Positions 63,001 to 64,000 of a stretch of 64,000 nucleotides of DNA are shown here, in pieces; the stretch's first letter is position 1; the number at the start of each line of letters is the position of its first letter. Source of the stretch: Owenia fusiformis (lineage: Eukaryota > Annelida > Polychaeta > Sabellida > Oweniidae); NCBI GenBank assembly GCA_903813345.2, contig CAIIXF020000002.1, forward strand, positions 29,756,926 through 29,820,925, written 5' to 3'. Made by a program: the position numbers and the translations under genes. The notes under the pieces are model-generated. The model was not told where the DNA came from. It ran no database searches and saw only the letters and a program-made list of their open reading frames with translations.

Positions 63001-63347
63001 CGTAGCTTGACAGTATCAGTCGATCGTTTAGGTATAGTCGATGGGTCTTTGACTGGTACTGAAGATGATTGAACACTAGGTAGATTTGACATGGCGGAAG
63101 AATCATCGCGTCCGTCATTTTTGATACTCCGAGTTTTTATTAAGACAGGAGAAGGAGACACAGTGTGTATTATATTCGATGATCTATTTTTATGAGACGT
63201 AATAAATTCAGATGTTCTCCTCATTTCTGCTTCGTCGCTTCGTGGTCGTGTTCTTGTTCTATCGGCCATCGTAAAAGACGTCAAAAGCTGCAACTTTACT
63301 GCGATCATAAACAAGTCTCGCAGTGTCCAAACTGGGTGAGCTACCAT
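7944..63347 (-). CDS. GABA-B-type metabotropic receptor (class C GPCR), subunit 2-like; 17 coding exons
   Basis: Joining 17 minus-strand exons (listed separately) gives 3885 coding bases, 1294 residues. All introns are GT/AG and all phases agree. Residues 1-120 are a Ser/Arg-rich leader, about 121-536 a Venus-flytrap ectodomain, about 555-822 seven membrane helices ending in LCLLFVPK, and 823-1294 the cytoplasmic tail. Cysteines expected of the family are present: C176/C203 and C338/C371 in the flytrap, C629/C727 in the extracellular loops. IPALNDSQYIGM before TM6 and AYKGLLLMFG in TM5 are GABBR2-like by recall. The family signals through Gi/o at the plasma membrane, usually as a heterodimer; whether this one binds GABA is unknown. 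The start has GCCATGG context and an in-frame TGA 12 codons upstream. Exon structure is inferred from sequence only. Confidence 0.9.
9485..9627 (-). CDS. exon 16: tail, coiled coil
   Basis: 47 codons plus two bases (phase 2 out), acceptor TTTTTAG|CTA, donor AG|GTGAGA. Continuing from exon 15, ELVE-LEQEICRLERLVEM shows a 3-4 hydrophobic spacing over about three heptads, shorter than the human GABA-B coiled coil. An acidic stretch (MSDDEMDEELYF) follows. Skipping the splice would meet a TGA immediately, so the donor call is well constrained. Confidence 0.83.
9817..10696. mobile_element. 880-bp palindromic MITE, copy B
   Basis: Same family and same length as copy A but inverted; ends TACACTCCCCTCCATAAGTT and reverse complement with flanking TA. 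It lies in intron 15 of the receptor, between exons 16 and 15. Confidence 0.85.
11011..11247. mobile_element. MITE family H, copy next to exon 15
   Basis: On the minus strand it begins GGGAGGTTAAGATACACGTT, 12 bases after the exon 15 donor, and ends near TTCAGCTTCACGTTTTTAAG on the plus strand. The same terminus occurs at 15977. Confidence 0.6.
11257..11412 (-). CDS. exon 15: tail, start of first coiled coil
   Basis: 52 codons, phase 0, acceptor TTTATAG|ATA, donor GAG|GTGATT. After TM7 the sequence turns basic (IYFIIKSDGNP), then becomes charged and helical (VDEKKEMYYRAEVQNRVYKR). It sits where GABBR1/2 place the coiled coil used for heterodimer assembly. The donor is a non-canonical GTGATT and an interspersed element begins 12 bases inside the intron. 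Confidence 0.85.
11581..11732 (-). CDS. exon 14: TM6 and TM7
   Basis: 152 bases, two completing a glycine codon and then 50 codons; acceptor GTTTTAG|GGA, donor AAG|GTAGGT. GMNVYNVVTVSVIVVALSS is TM6, NEQPTLSY the last extracellular loop, and a second hydrophobic stretch ending LCLLFVPK is TM7 with the family's diagnostic FVPK end. Confidence 0.95.
11932..12052. mobile_element. 121-bp mini inverted-repeat element
   Basis: TATGTCACCACCT at the left and AGGTGGTGACATA at the right enclose a GC-rich core (GACGCCGCTTGCCGAACGCC) unlike its AT-rich surroundings. Lies in intron 13, about 40 bases past exon 13. Confidence 0.55.
12096..12279 (-). CDS. exon 13: extracellular loop 2 and TM5
   Basis: 61 codons plus one base (phase 1 out), acceptor TTGATAG|TCT, donor ATCG|GTTAGT. 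C727 in LATCDSVHM is the loop-2 disulfide partner of C629. LYAYKGLLLMFGVYMAW is TM5, and ATRHVKIPALNDSQYI is nearly the GABBR2 sequence of intracellular loop 3, the loop that contacts the G protein in GABBR2. Confidence 0.95.
12530..12652 (-). CDS. exon 12: TM4
   Basis: 41 codons, phase 0, acceptor TATTCCAG|TTG, donor GTT|GTGAGT. LLKDKQLLFIIGALLIVDV resembles GABBR2 (IKDQKLLVIVGGMLLID) more than GABBR1, then LWVLVDPMYKSV matches the family W-x-x-V-D-P-L/M motif at the extracellular end of TM4. Confidence 0.95.
12888..13004 (-). CDS. exon 11: TM3 and intracellular loop 2
   Basis: 39 codons, phase 0, acceptor TTTTTTTCAG|GTC, donor AAG|GTAGGA. VRAFLFSAGFSLAFGAMFTK then TYRVYQIFTRVN matches the family AFGAMFxKTWRVHxIF at the cytoplasmic end of TM3. 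Basic residues in the loop (NRGLLKSK) are a plausible G-protein contact. Confidence 0.95.
13505..13637 (-). CDS. exon 10: TM2 and first extracellular loop
   Basis: 133 bases, one base completing a lysine codon, then 44 codons; acceptor TTTGTAG|ATA, donor ACA|GTAAGA. YIKLSSPKLNNVAVVGCLL shows the conserved S-P/Q-x-L/M-N-N-L motif at the start of TM2, and YPVVCT ends with C629 at the top of TM3, the conserved extracellular-loop disulfide cysteine. Confidence 0.94.
13817..13967 (-). CDS. exon 9: TM1
   Basis: 151 bases, phase 1 in and phase 2 out, acceptor TTATAG|GAG, donor GAA|GTAAGT. After a linker (RIPVDSYTILTRD) a hydrophobic helix of about 24 residues (LTFFLMCGLSFAGMVLAVTF) is followed by NIYYRR, matching the family N-I-x-x-R boundary of TM1 with intracellular loop 1. 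Confidence 0.93.
14175..14325 (-). CDS. exon 8: flytrap C-terminal strands
   Basis: 50 codons plus one base (phase 1 at the 3' end), acceptor TTCCAG|GGA, donor AAAG|GTGAAT. Reads GPVSFKGPDRRGITVFKQ..., the Gly-x-Val-x-Phe strand that follows FFGVTG in GABA-B receptors, then ENNTLDFNCSGCVEPIWKG, leading into the first membrane helix. Two cysteines (NCSGC) and two sequons lie just outside the membrane. Confidence 0.9.
14559..14807 (-). CDS. exon 7: flytrap lobe 2, YD-IW helix
   Basis: 83 codons, phase 0, acceptor CTTTAG|TCT, donor TCT|GTAAGT. It contains TYDTIWTVALTLNNSL, equivalent to AYDAIWALALALN. The aspartate equivalent to GABBR1 D471 is kept (D429), but the position of E465, which contacts the GABA amino group in GABBR1, is phenylalanine (F423). 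FNYKGNMSGEWL and LEFVGVS follow, as in the family. Confidence 0.94.
15055..15243 (-). CDS. exon 6: flytrap lobe 2
   Basis: 63 codons, phase 0, acceptor ATTTAG|GCA, donor CTT|GTAAGT. It carries YVWVLLGWYTEDWW, the family motif with the ligand-contact tryptophan (W357, GABBR1 W394), then NCTKQEM with C371 and VNGYIGVD, typical of GABA-B lobe 2. NCT is also an N-glycosylation sequon. Confidence 0.94.
15269..15439. mobile_element. 171-bp MITE
   Basis: Ends TACACTCTCCTGCAAAAATT and GCCAAAATAGAAGAGTGTA are inverted copies, a diverged form of the CACTCCCC family. In intron 5, 26 bases upstream of exon 6. Confidence 0.6.
15824..15889 (-). CDS. exon 5: flytrap strand and disulfide cysteine
   Basis: 22 codons, phase 0, acceptor TTGACAG|GAA, donor CAG|GTATGT. 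It reads EEDVRVFIGSFQENAARQVF then CQ, matching the GABBR2 strand DVRIILGQF and the following helix with C338. Spacing after exon 4 (ELK then EEDVR) equals the human spacing exactly. Where GABBR1 has ligand-contact Y366 this has Q329. Confidence 0.93.
15977..16139. mobile_element. MITE family H, second copy
   Basis: GGGAGGTTAAGCTACACGTT at the left and AAAAACGTGTTTCTGAACTT + CCC at the right form inverted termini; about 160 bp. In the intron between exon 5 and exon 4. Confidence 0.65.
16532..16695. repeat. dispersed repeat with C/G tract, copy 1
   Basis: CAAGTGATTTTGGCCATTTT ... AAAGTGAACCCCCTGGAATT ... GCAATTCCTGG is shared with 42221-42370. Begins with a 13-C tract. The minus-strand frame through it is not a receptor exon. 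Confidence 0.6.
16926..17042 (-). CDS. exon 4: flytrap, hinge to lobe 2
   Basis: 39 codons, phase 0, acceptor TTTCTAG|GCA, donor AAA|GTACGT. The peptide (AMNDMIGVFDKANITVKP... ending SKIQELK) aligns with the family segment that ends KKLK/KNLK before the DVR strand. A foldback-type transposon lies a few tens of bases upstream of the acceptor. Confidence 0.88.
17088..17891. mobile_element. foldback element rich in GTTC/GAAC repeats
   Basis: Ends TATCACACCAAACTAGTTCT and AGAACTAGTTTGGTGTGATA are near-perfect inverted copies. The inside is a degenerate series of TCGTTC/AGTACGTCC motifs with a further internal terminus (TTGTTTGGTGTGATAGC) near 17500, suggesting two nested copies. It begins about 46 bases upstream of the exon 4 acceptor. 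Part of it recurs at 61683. Confidence 0.75.
18943..19530 (+). repeat. tandem ~210-bp duplication (two diverged copies)
   Basis: 18943-19150 and 19322-19530 share nearly the same sequence (AATGCCTGTACAAGAAGTGA ... TTATGAATGGTTTATCGGAT). Both contain a frame starting MPVQEVKEKEVWALV; the second ends early. A related inverted piece lies at 22130-22350. I do not recognise the encoded peptide; it could be a relic of a mobile-element gene. Confidence 0.7.
20469..22026. mobile_element. 1558-bp Harbinger-like DNA transposon, non-autonomous
   Basis: Termini TGCCTTGGTCACATAG and CTATGTGACCTAGGCA, flanked by the 3-bp duplication TAA. The subterminal regions are GC-rich and repetitive (CGGCGCCCGGCCGATGAG, CATCGTACGGGCGCCGG), the middle AT-rich. 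A short frame from 21103 (MPKTKDNGDKANGPY) is interrupted and not identifiable. An unoccupied copy of the target is present near 19290. Confidence 0.8.
22429..24964. mobile_element. 2.5-kb foldback-like element with 16-bp tandem repeats at both ends
   Basis: Left end 22434-22530 holds six copies of a 16-mer (CTAGTTAACTCGGACC type); right end 24879-24957 holds five in inverted order. Outer ends GGTTCCTAGTCAACTCGG and, inverted, GGTATCTGGTCAACTCGG. The perfect 8-bp direct repeat TTACAGAT flanks it at 22421-22428 and 24965-24972. No coding frame seen inside; another repeat is nested at 22783-23297. Confidence 0.8.
22783..23297. mobile_element. MITE with AGGTTAAGCT ends, nested
   Basis: GAGAGGTTAAGCTTTGCATA at the left and TTAGCTTAACCTCTCC at the right are inverted. 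The inside (GTCATTGATGCGGTTTTATA, GTGCATCGAAATCAAAATTG) recurs at 51990-52190 and 52510-52600. Confidence 0.6.
25665..25742 (+). other. tRNA-like sequence (SINE head or decayed tRNA)
   Basis: TAACTCAGTTGGTATAGCA resembles a Pol III A box/D arm, and GTGAGTTCAAGTCTCAT a T arm with a B box and a five-pair stem. The acceptor ends do not pair well, so this is not called a functional tRNA. Confidence 0.35.
26024..26100. repeat. tandem duplication of exon 3's 3' end and donor
   Basis: 26065-26100 (containing the real donor and exon end) and 26024-26064 are copies; the intronic copy carries an extra GGCTA at the splice position. Confidence 0.85.
26088..26258 (-). CDS. exon 3: flytrap lobe 1, ligand-loop exon
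   Basis: 57 codons, phase 0, acceptor TTTCCAG|GTG, donor CTG|GTAAGT. It starts VSFAASSPALSDREKYPTFY, clearly homologous to the GABBR1/2 segment around S269, with FGWTKVAAIHQD following. The serine equivalent to GABBR1 S269 is kept (S227), but the H286 equivalent is alanine (A244). The exon end and its donor are tandemly duplicated just downstream in the intron (see findings). Confidence 0.94.
26405..26705. repeat. minisatellite, ~17-bp unit
   Basis: Degenerate copies of GAATCACATGTTTTGCG follow one another. The overlapping open frames here arise from the repeat. Lies in the intron between exons 3 and 2. Confidence 0.75.
29039..29121. repeat. 42-bp tandem duplication
   Basis: CAATCCTTTGGTGTTTAAAA + GATTGGGATAACGTCATATC occurs twice, head to tail, with one mismatch seen. 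About 420 bases downstream of exon 2, in the intron. Confidence 0.85.
29543..29680 (-). CDS. exon 2: flytrap lobe 1
   Basis: 46 codons, phase 0 at both ends, acceptor TTTGTAG|TGT, donor ATG|GTAAGT. It begins CDPGTGADEFYHM, matching the CDPG cysteine of GABA-B receptors, and contains GSACSEVT, the loop holding the GABBR1 ligand serine S246 (here S204). Cysteines 176 and 203 are placed to form the first flytrap disulfide. It is isolated by 33 kb from exon 1 and 3.3 kb from exon 3. Confidence 0.93.
29700..30690. other. intron 1, nothing recognised
   Basis: No repeat family or splice-bounded frame seen. A lone GTTGCCAAACCTTTGGAGGG + GAGTGTA end of the CACTCCCC MITE family follows at about 30684-30710. 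Confidence 0.4.
30953..31217. mobile_element. mariner-type MITE, ~265 bp
   Basis: CAGGGTGTGCCAGAAGTAAG + GTAAATG and its inverted copy CATTTACCTTACTTCTGAGA + CACCCTG define the ends, with TA at the right. CAGGGTGT...ACACCCTG termini are typical of mariner relatives. Confidence 0.75.
31321..31394. repeat. ~75-bp dispersed repeat, copy 1
   Basis: TTTGCATTCGTTTGACTTCA ... CTAGACTCTGCACGCAGGGT. An inverted copy lies at 44809-44882 and a shorter copy at 62039-62096. Confidence 0.7.
31400..33500. other. intron 1, mostly unremarkable
   Basis: Holds a fragment resembling the end of a hAT-like MITE (CAGGGACGTAGCCAAG near 32053). A minus-strand frame at 32918-33160 ends at a strong donor (see findings). 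Nothing else recognised. Confidence 0.35.
33507..33531. repeat. (CT)n microsatellite
   Basis: An uninterrupted run of about 12 CT dinucleotides. Confidence 0.95.
34453..35024. mobile_element. Tc1/mariner-like relic, ~570 bp
   Basis: CAGGGTGGTCAAAAAATGGA + AACCC and its inverted copy ending CCACCCTG form the termini. It sits inside the tandem array, so it inserted after the array formed. A transposase C-terminal relic lies within. Confidence 0.8.
34697..34870 (+). pseudogene. Tc1/mariner transposase C-terminal relic
   Basis: Plus-strand reading gives KVYENDLRTITDLKSEI then AIPAEECIRPI, followed by frame damage. The pattern (I-x-D/E-L-K-x-x-I ... A-I-P) is the end of a Tc1-like transposase. 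The catalytic part is missing. Confidence 0.6.
35430..37700. other. intron 1, little recognised
   Basis: A perfect Pol III B-box-like stretch (GGTTCGAATCC, about 35669-35679) lacks a clear A box. No gene or defined repeat seen. Confidence 0.35.
37770..37831. repeat. 31-bp tandem duplication
   Basis: GCTTATACAGCAACCGAAAA + CGGCCGAAGAC occurs twice, flanked by inverted GAAGATGCTTCA-type sequences on both sides. Confidence 0.85.
38610..38897. repeat. ~150-bp tandem duplication
   Basis: CCCTTGCATTCCAAATTCCA ... AAGAATCAATATAACCTTAA repeats once with small indels; the second copy starts at 38761. Confidence 0.85.
39650..40195. repeat. possible foldback repeat region
   Basis: CAAGACGTCT and CTAAAACGTTTTAG motifs recur in both orientations near 39660-39780 and again near 40130-40180 (CTTAGCTAAAACCG, GTAAAACGTTTTAACGC). 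The boundaries are unclear. Confidence 0.35.
40795..40975. repeat. ~180-bp palindrome
   Basis: ATAGTGACTGCC... / ...GGCAGTCACTAT arms, continuing through AATAGTGTAAAT and GGAATATCCTCTACAATATA with mirror copies around a centre at about 40885 (CAGCCTGCGGCTTCG). Confidence 0.8.
40990..42200. other. intron 1, nothing recognised
   Basis: Frames up to about 100 codons (41552-41872) have no recognisable pattern and are not splice-bounded. No repeat termini seen. Confidence 0.35.
42221..42370. repeat. dispersed repeat with C/G tract, copy 2
   Basis: Shares AAGTGATTTTGGCCATTT, AAAGTGAACCCC and AAAGTGACCCCC with 16532-16695. Confidence 0.6.
42724..42891. mobile_element. short MITE family D, copy 2
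   Basis: CCGGTGTAAAAG and CTTTTACACCGG form perfect 12-bp inverted ends. The inside (GGTCCTACTCTCCATTGATT) is the reverse complement of copy 1. Best-preserved copy of this family. Confidence 0.85.
43002..43282. mobile_element. 281-bp MITE, CACTCCCC family
   Basis: TACACTCCCCTCCATAAGTT at the left and AAACTTATTTAGTGGAGTGT + A at the right. An internally shorter relative of the 880-bp elements, with flanking TA. Confidence 0.75.
43290..44800. other. intron 1, mostly unremarkable
   Basis: A pogo-like MITE fragment may lie at about 44450-44610 (AAACCTGTATATCTGAACAC ... CTTGTTCAGAAGTTCACAGT). Nothing else recognised. Confidence 0.35.
44809..44882. repeat. ~75-bp dispersed repeat, copy 2 (inverted)
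   Basis: TACCCTGCGTGCAGAGTCTA + GTTAAACTACGAAGG...AATGCAAAGGGTA, the reverse complement of 31321-31394 with few changes. Confidence 0.75.
44950..47140. other. intron 1, nothing recognised
   Basis: A lone CACACTCCCCTCCATAAGTT MITE end lies at about 47010-47030. No gene or RNA motif seen. Confidence 0.35.
47142..47436. mobile_element. TTATATCACTATCTAG-family element, half copy
   Basis: Begins ATTATATCACTATCTAGCTA + GCCACAG, runs through GGGTCACATGTCGTGGGATA and AATTTTCAAAGAAATTGTTT, and ends TAGACAGTGATATAATA. The same family forms the cluster at 59259-60691. Confidence 0.75.
47438..48539. repeat. 1.1-kb near-perfect palindrome with G/C tracts
   Basis: Arms start AACAAATATTTCACTCTATT and end with its reverse complement. 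CGCCCGGTGATCGTGAA, GGGACGGAGGGGGGAGCAGG and further sequence mirror across a centre near 47989. Runs of 12-14 G (47868-47885) face runs of C (48065-48112). Confidence 0.85.
48649..48857. mobile_element. hAT-like MITE
   Basis: CAGGGGCGTAGCCAG at the left; the right end CCCTGGCTACATCCATGG is a decayed inverted copy. CAGGGGCGTAGCCAG is a common hAT terminus. Confidence 0.6.
49061..49696. mobile_element. 636-bp mariner-type element
   Basis: TACAGGGCGTCAAATAAGTC + TGTTCTCCCCCCTTAACTTTT and its inverted copy at the right end (about 40 bp of inverted termini), with TA on both sides. No transposase frame identified. Confidence 0.85.
50180..50322. mobile_element. ~140-bp MITE with GGAGTTTAAGCTTGCA ends
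   Basis: AGGGAGTTTAAGCTTGCAAT at the left, AATGCAAGCTTAAACTAAC at the right. Related in its termini to families H and 22783. Confidence 0.65.
50612..50752. mobile_element. short MITE family D, copy 3
   Basis: CCGGTGAGATACAAATTATG start and CCTTTTACACC end, with AATCAATGGAGAGTAGGACC inside; same orientation as copy 1. Confidence 0.75.
50760..51980. other. intron 1, nothing recognised
   Basis: A 106-codon plus-strand frame at 51429-51749 has no recognised family, homologous neighbour or splice support. Confidence 0.3.
51990..52600. repeat. second copy of the 22.9-kb repeat
   Basis: CTAGCTGGTTTTCTATAATA, CATATTTTAAATAAGCTCAT and GTGCATCGAAATCAAAATTA match 22910-23110. CCCGTTGACACC...AAATCTC near 52527 matches about 23110-23190, so the two loci share about 280 bp, split here by about 300 bp of insertion. 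Confidence 0.65.
53027..53420. mobile_element. short mariner-like relic with inverted arms
   Basis: GGAACAATGTTCTTTCATTC ... ATGGCCATTTTACAAA at the left is mirrored by TTTTGTAAAATGACCATT...GAATGAAAGAACATTGTTCT at the right. The middle holds a transposase fragment. Confidence 0.65.
53120..53267 (+). pseudogene. mariner-like transposase fragment
   Basis: Reads NSPDMKPQTYIWGYFKDIVA then LKALESKEIRRKVRAITQDI. The SPD-x-x-P ... WGY-x-KD pattern is the third catalytic aspartate region of IS630/Tc1/mariner transposases. The rest of the enzyme is absent. Confidence 0.65.
55097..55450 (-). pseudogene. transposon-borne gene, C-terminal cysteine-rich part
   Basis: The minus-strand frame contains LRKHAHLQTSLCKHA, HGWQMD, LPPNVLCAPDSVLKMIHC, then a Cys-rich end (CGIDCCLCCKTTLSC). 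The order GW ... APxxVLxxIxC ... CxC ... LxCxxFCxC matches the C-terminus of the same recalled family. A frameshift precedes LRKHA. Separated from its N-part by nested insertions. Confidence 0.55.
55845..56060 (-). pseudogene. LINE reverse-transcriptase 3'-end fragment
   Basis: Frame with RTDAYKFSYFPRTIAKWNTL then SLSSFKSSY. The (Y)x-x-S-F-F-P-R-T-I-x-x-W-N-x-L-P ... S-L-x-x-F-K signature is the extreme C-terminus of many CR1/L2/RTE-like elements. Only the 3' end is present, as expected for a 5'-truncated LINE copy. Confidence 0.7.
56648..57474. mobile_element. nested element(s) inside the 5-kb transposon
   Basis: Outer ends GAACCCATATTCTAACTTTC + TAAAATG and its inverted partner CATTTTCAAAGGTAAGAATA + TGGGTTC. 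An inner pair, TACTGTACTCCTGGTA (56929) and ACCCGGAGTACAGTTA (57443), encloses the HTH-like frame. The insertion splits the broken minus-strand gene. Confidence 0.6.
56998..57288 (-). pseudogene. DNA-binding-like fragment of a transposon protein
   Basis: The frame carries MSNILNWLIRPTKAR, then KRGKYKHYSDSERAKIARYA-LIHGN. The K-R-G-x-Y-x-x-Y-x-x-x-x-R-A-x-I-x-x-Y-A pattern is one I recall from transposon-encoded N-terminal helix-turn-helix regions of marine invertebrates. It ends soon after, with no catalytic domain. Confidence 0.5.
57476..58010 (-). pseudogene. transposon-borne gene, N-proximal part, broken
   Basis: Minus-strand readings give AEREGNWLLHLGAVDP and MLPYFFAA (about 57650-57745), LTGKNYPNNVQALRLLVEEL further upstream, and WNGIWLDMMIETTY at about 57500-57550, in different frames. 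This order (x-GNW-x-LHL...PYFFAA...WNGIWSDM-x-IE) is one I recall from an uncharacterised gene repeated in marine invertebrate genomes; no function is known to me. Several stops and frameshifts break it. Confidence 0.55.
59259..60691. mobile_element. cluster of nested TTATATCACTATCTAG-family elements
   Basis: At least three overlapping copies: 59259-59723 is palindromic, followed by further partial copies to 60691. Shared modules are GATTGGTCAAAACCGGGTCA, ATGTCGTGGGATATC, GATATCTAGCGATATCCCAC, AATTCCCGGGAGCGTGGG and AACAAATATTTCACTCTATT. Orientation alternates. A mariner-type end (GGCTCACCCTGTA) lies within at about 60100-60113. Confidence 0.8.
60700..61670. other. intron 1, nothing recognised
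   Basis: No repeat ends or splice-bounded frame; short frames only. Confidence 0.35.
61683..61830. repeat. fragment of the 17.1-kb foldback element
   Basis: GTTCCGTTCGTGATGCGTCC ... GATTGCAGAACGTGACGACC matches 17649-17730 (GTTCCGTTCGTAGTACGTCC ... AATTGTAGAACGTGACGACC). No second terminus seen. A C tract follows at about 61846. Confidence 0.65.
62039..62096. repeat. dispersed repeat, copy 3 (shorter)
   Basis: CGCTTCTTAAAAGAGAGCTT ... GGACTCTGCACGCAGGGT; same orientation as 31321-31394, with the 5' part missing and a 7-base insertion. Confidence 0.65.
62422..62790. mobile_element. Tc1/mariner-like relic next to exon 1
   Basis: Begins CAGGGTGGTCAAATAACGGC, related to the element at 34453, and shares ACGTACATCATTCAATTTC and AATGTTACAGCACTTTA. 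On the minus strand it reads IRKTFDLKIKIACVVRAILA then CLQHDIGTP, the C-terminus of a Tc1-like transposase. No right terminus is seen; the relic stops within about 30 bases of the exon 1 donor. Confidence 0.65.
62823..63347 (-). CDS. exon 1: start, leader and first strand of the flytrap domain
   Basis: 175 codons, phase 0, donor AAG|GTAAAA. The first 30 residues contain a modest hydrophobic run (LFMIAVKLQLLTSF) that may act as a signal peptide, though basic residues nearby make it weak. Residues about 30-120 are rich in Ser, Arg and Thr and look disordered. From residue 121 the flytrap domain starts (RTIYLGGLFELSG) and runs to NLLHRDTK, the position where GABBR1 has LIHHDSK before its CDPG. 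An in-frame TGA lies 12 codons upstream of the ATG, so the start is well bounded unless a 5' coding exon splices in. Confidence 0.85.
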
Positions 63348-64000
63348 GGCTCTGATAAGAATAATATGATTCTTAGCAATTCATATGAATTATATTTCAT
63401 TTAGAGGTACATGTAATCACCATATTTTCCCATAAGGGACACATTAGCGTCATTTCGTGAACATGTAGCTATTGACCACCAAATGTCCGGAAATGTCCGG
63501 CGCGCAAATGGAGCAGAGTGTTGATGGTGGCCAATGCCTTACTCCATTATGAATGCAGAATTAATCCATACAGCCATCATAAATCAGTGATATCCTCATA
63601 TCCATATCCTCTATAATATCTTTGCATTTCCTGAAAGTCCCCATACAAACTAAAAGAATATATGTCATCGAAAATAACTAAGTAAATGTAGAAGGAATAT
63701 CGAACGGCATTTAATAAGTACATTACCATTAAACAAAATACGAACCAAAAATCTTGTTGATTTCAAAAGTGAATCGGTTTTACAATTACAAACGGAACTG
63801 AGGTTGCATACTATAAGCTACATGCCTCAAGCTATTTGGAAACTAATTATATCATTAAAAGAACAAATTACATTACACTTTTCTCAGTGATCGGCTCCGA
63901 ACTGAAAAAGTACTTACCGATAAATAAATTCCAGTATCAACTGCAAAGCACCTATTAATGGTATTCTCCTACTGCAAAAACTTTGTATGTACACGTTGCT
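63348..64000 (-). other. upstream flank of the receptor gene
   Basis: This is 5' UTR and/or promoter or intron. There is an in-frame TGA 12 codons before the ATG. I see no convincing TATA box. A direct repeat of the 10-mer AAATGTCCGG lies at about 63481-63500, next to a GCGCGC-like patch. No gene seen on either strand. Confidence 0.4.

Overview
The window is animal nuclear DNA: AT-rich, with split genes, GT/AG introns, polyadenylation signals and very many transposon relics. The mix of repeats (Tc1/mariner, Harbinger-like and foldback-like elements, a LINE 3' end, many MITEs) and a metabotropic GABA-B-type receptor point to a marine invertebrate. I cannot name the phylum from this sequence alone.

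One protein-coding gene can be reconstructed from start to stop. It is a class C GPCR of the GABA-B receptor family, on the minus strand, running from the ATG at 63347 to the stop at 7944. It has 17 coding exons that join in consistent phase into an open frame of 1294 codons. The ectodomain is a Venus-flytrap domain (exons 1-8), followed by seven membrane segments (exons 9-14). A cytoplasmic tail of about 470 residues (exons 15-17) carries two short coiled coils and ends in a class I PDZ ligand (-TYV). Intron 1 is 33 kb; the receptor core from exon 4 to exon 17 is packed into about 9 kb. By recalled comparison with the human proteins, the membrane domain reads closest to GABBR2, and several GABBR1 ligand-contact residues are replaced.

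Layout: 1-7843 is repeat-rich downstream flank (a 1.3 kb palindromic array, an 880-bp palindromic MITE, a foldback MITE). 7844-17042 holds exons 17 to 4. 17043-26087 is an intron with a duplicated family carrying a Harbinger-like insertion with an identifiable empty site, plus a 2.5 kb foldback-like element with an 8-bp target duplication. Exons 3 and 2 lie at 26.1-29.7 kb. 29.7-62.8 kb is intron 1, an archive of nested transposons. Exon 1 is at 62.8-63.3 kb, followed by about 650 bp of upstream sequence.

No rRNA gene, CRISPR array, operon or second complete gene was found. Other open frames are short, begin at non-ATG codons, lie antisense to real exons, or fall in repeats. All family assignments come from reading the sequence and recalled family patterns; no database search was run.
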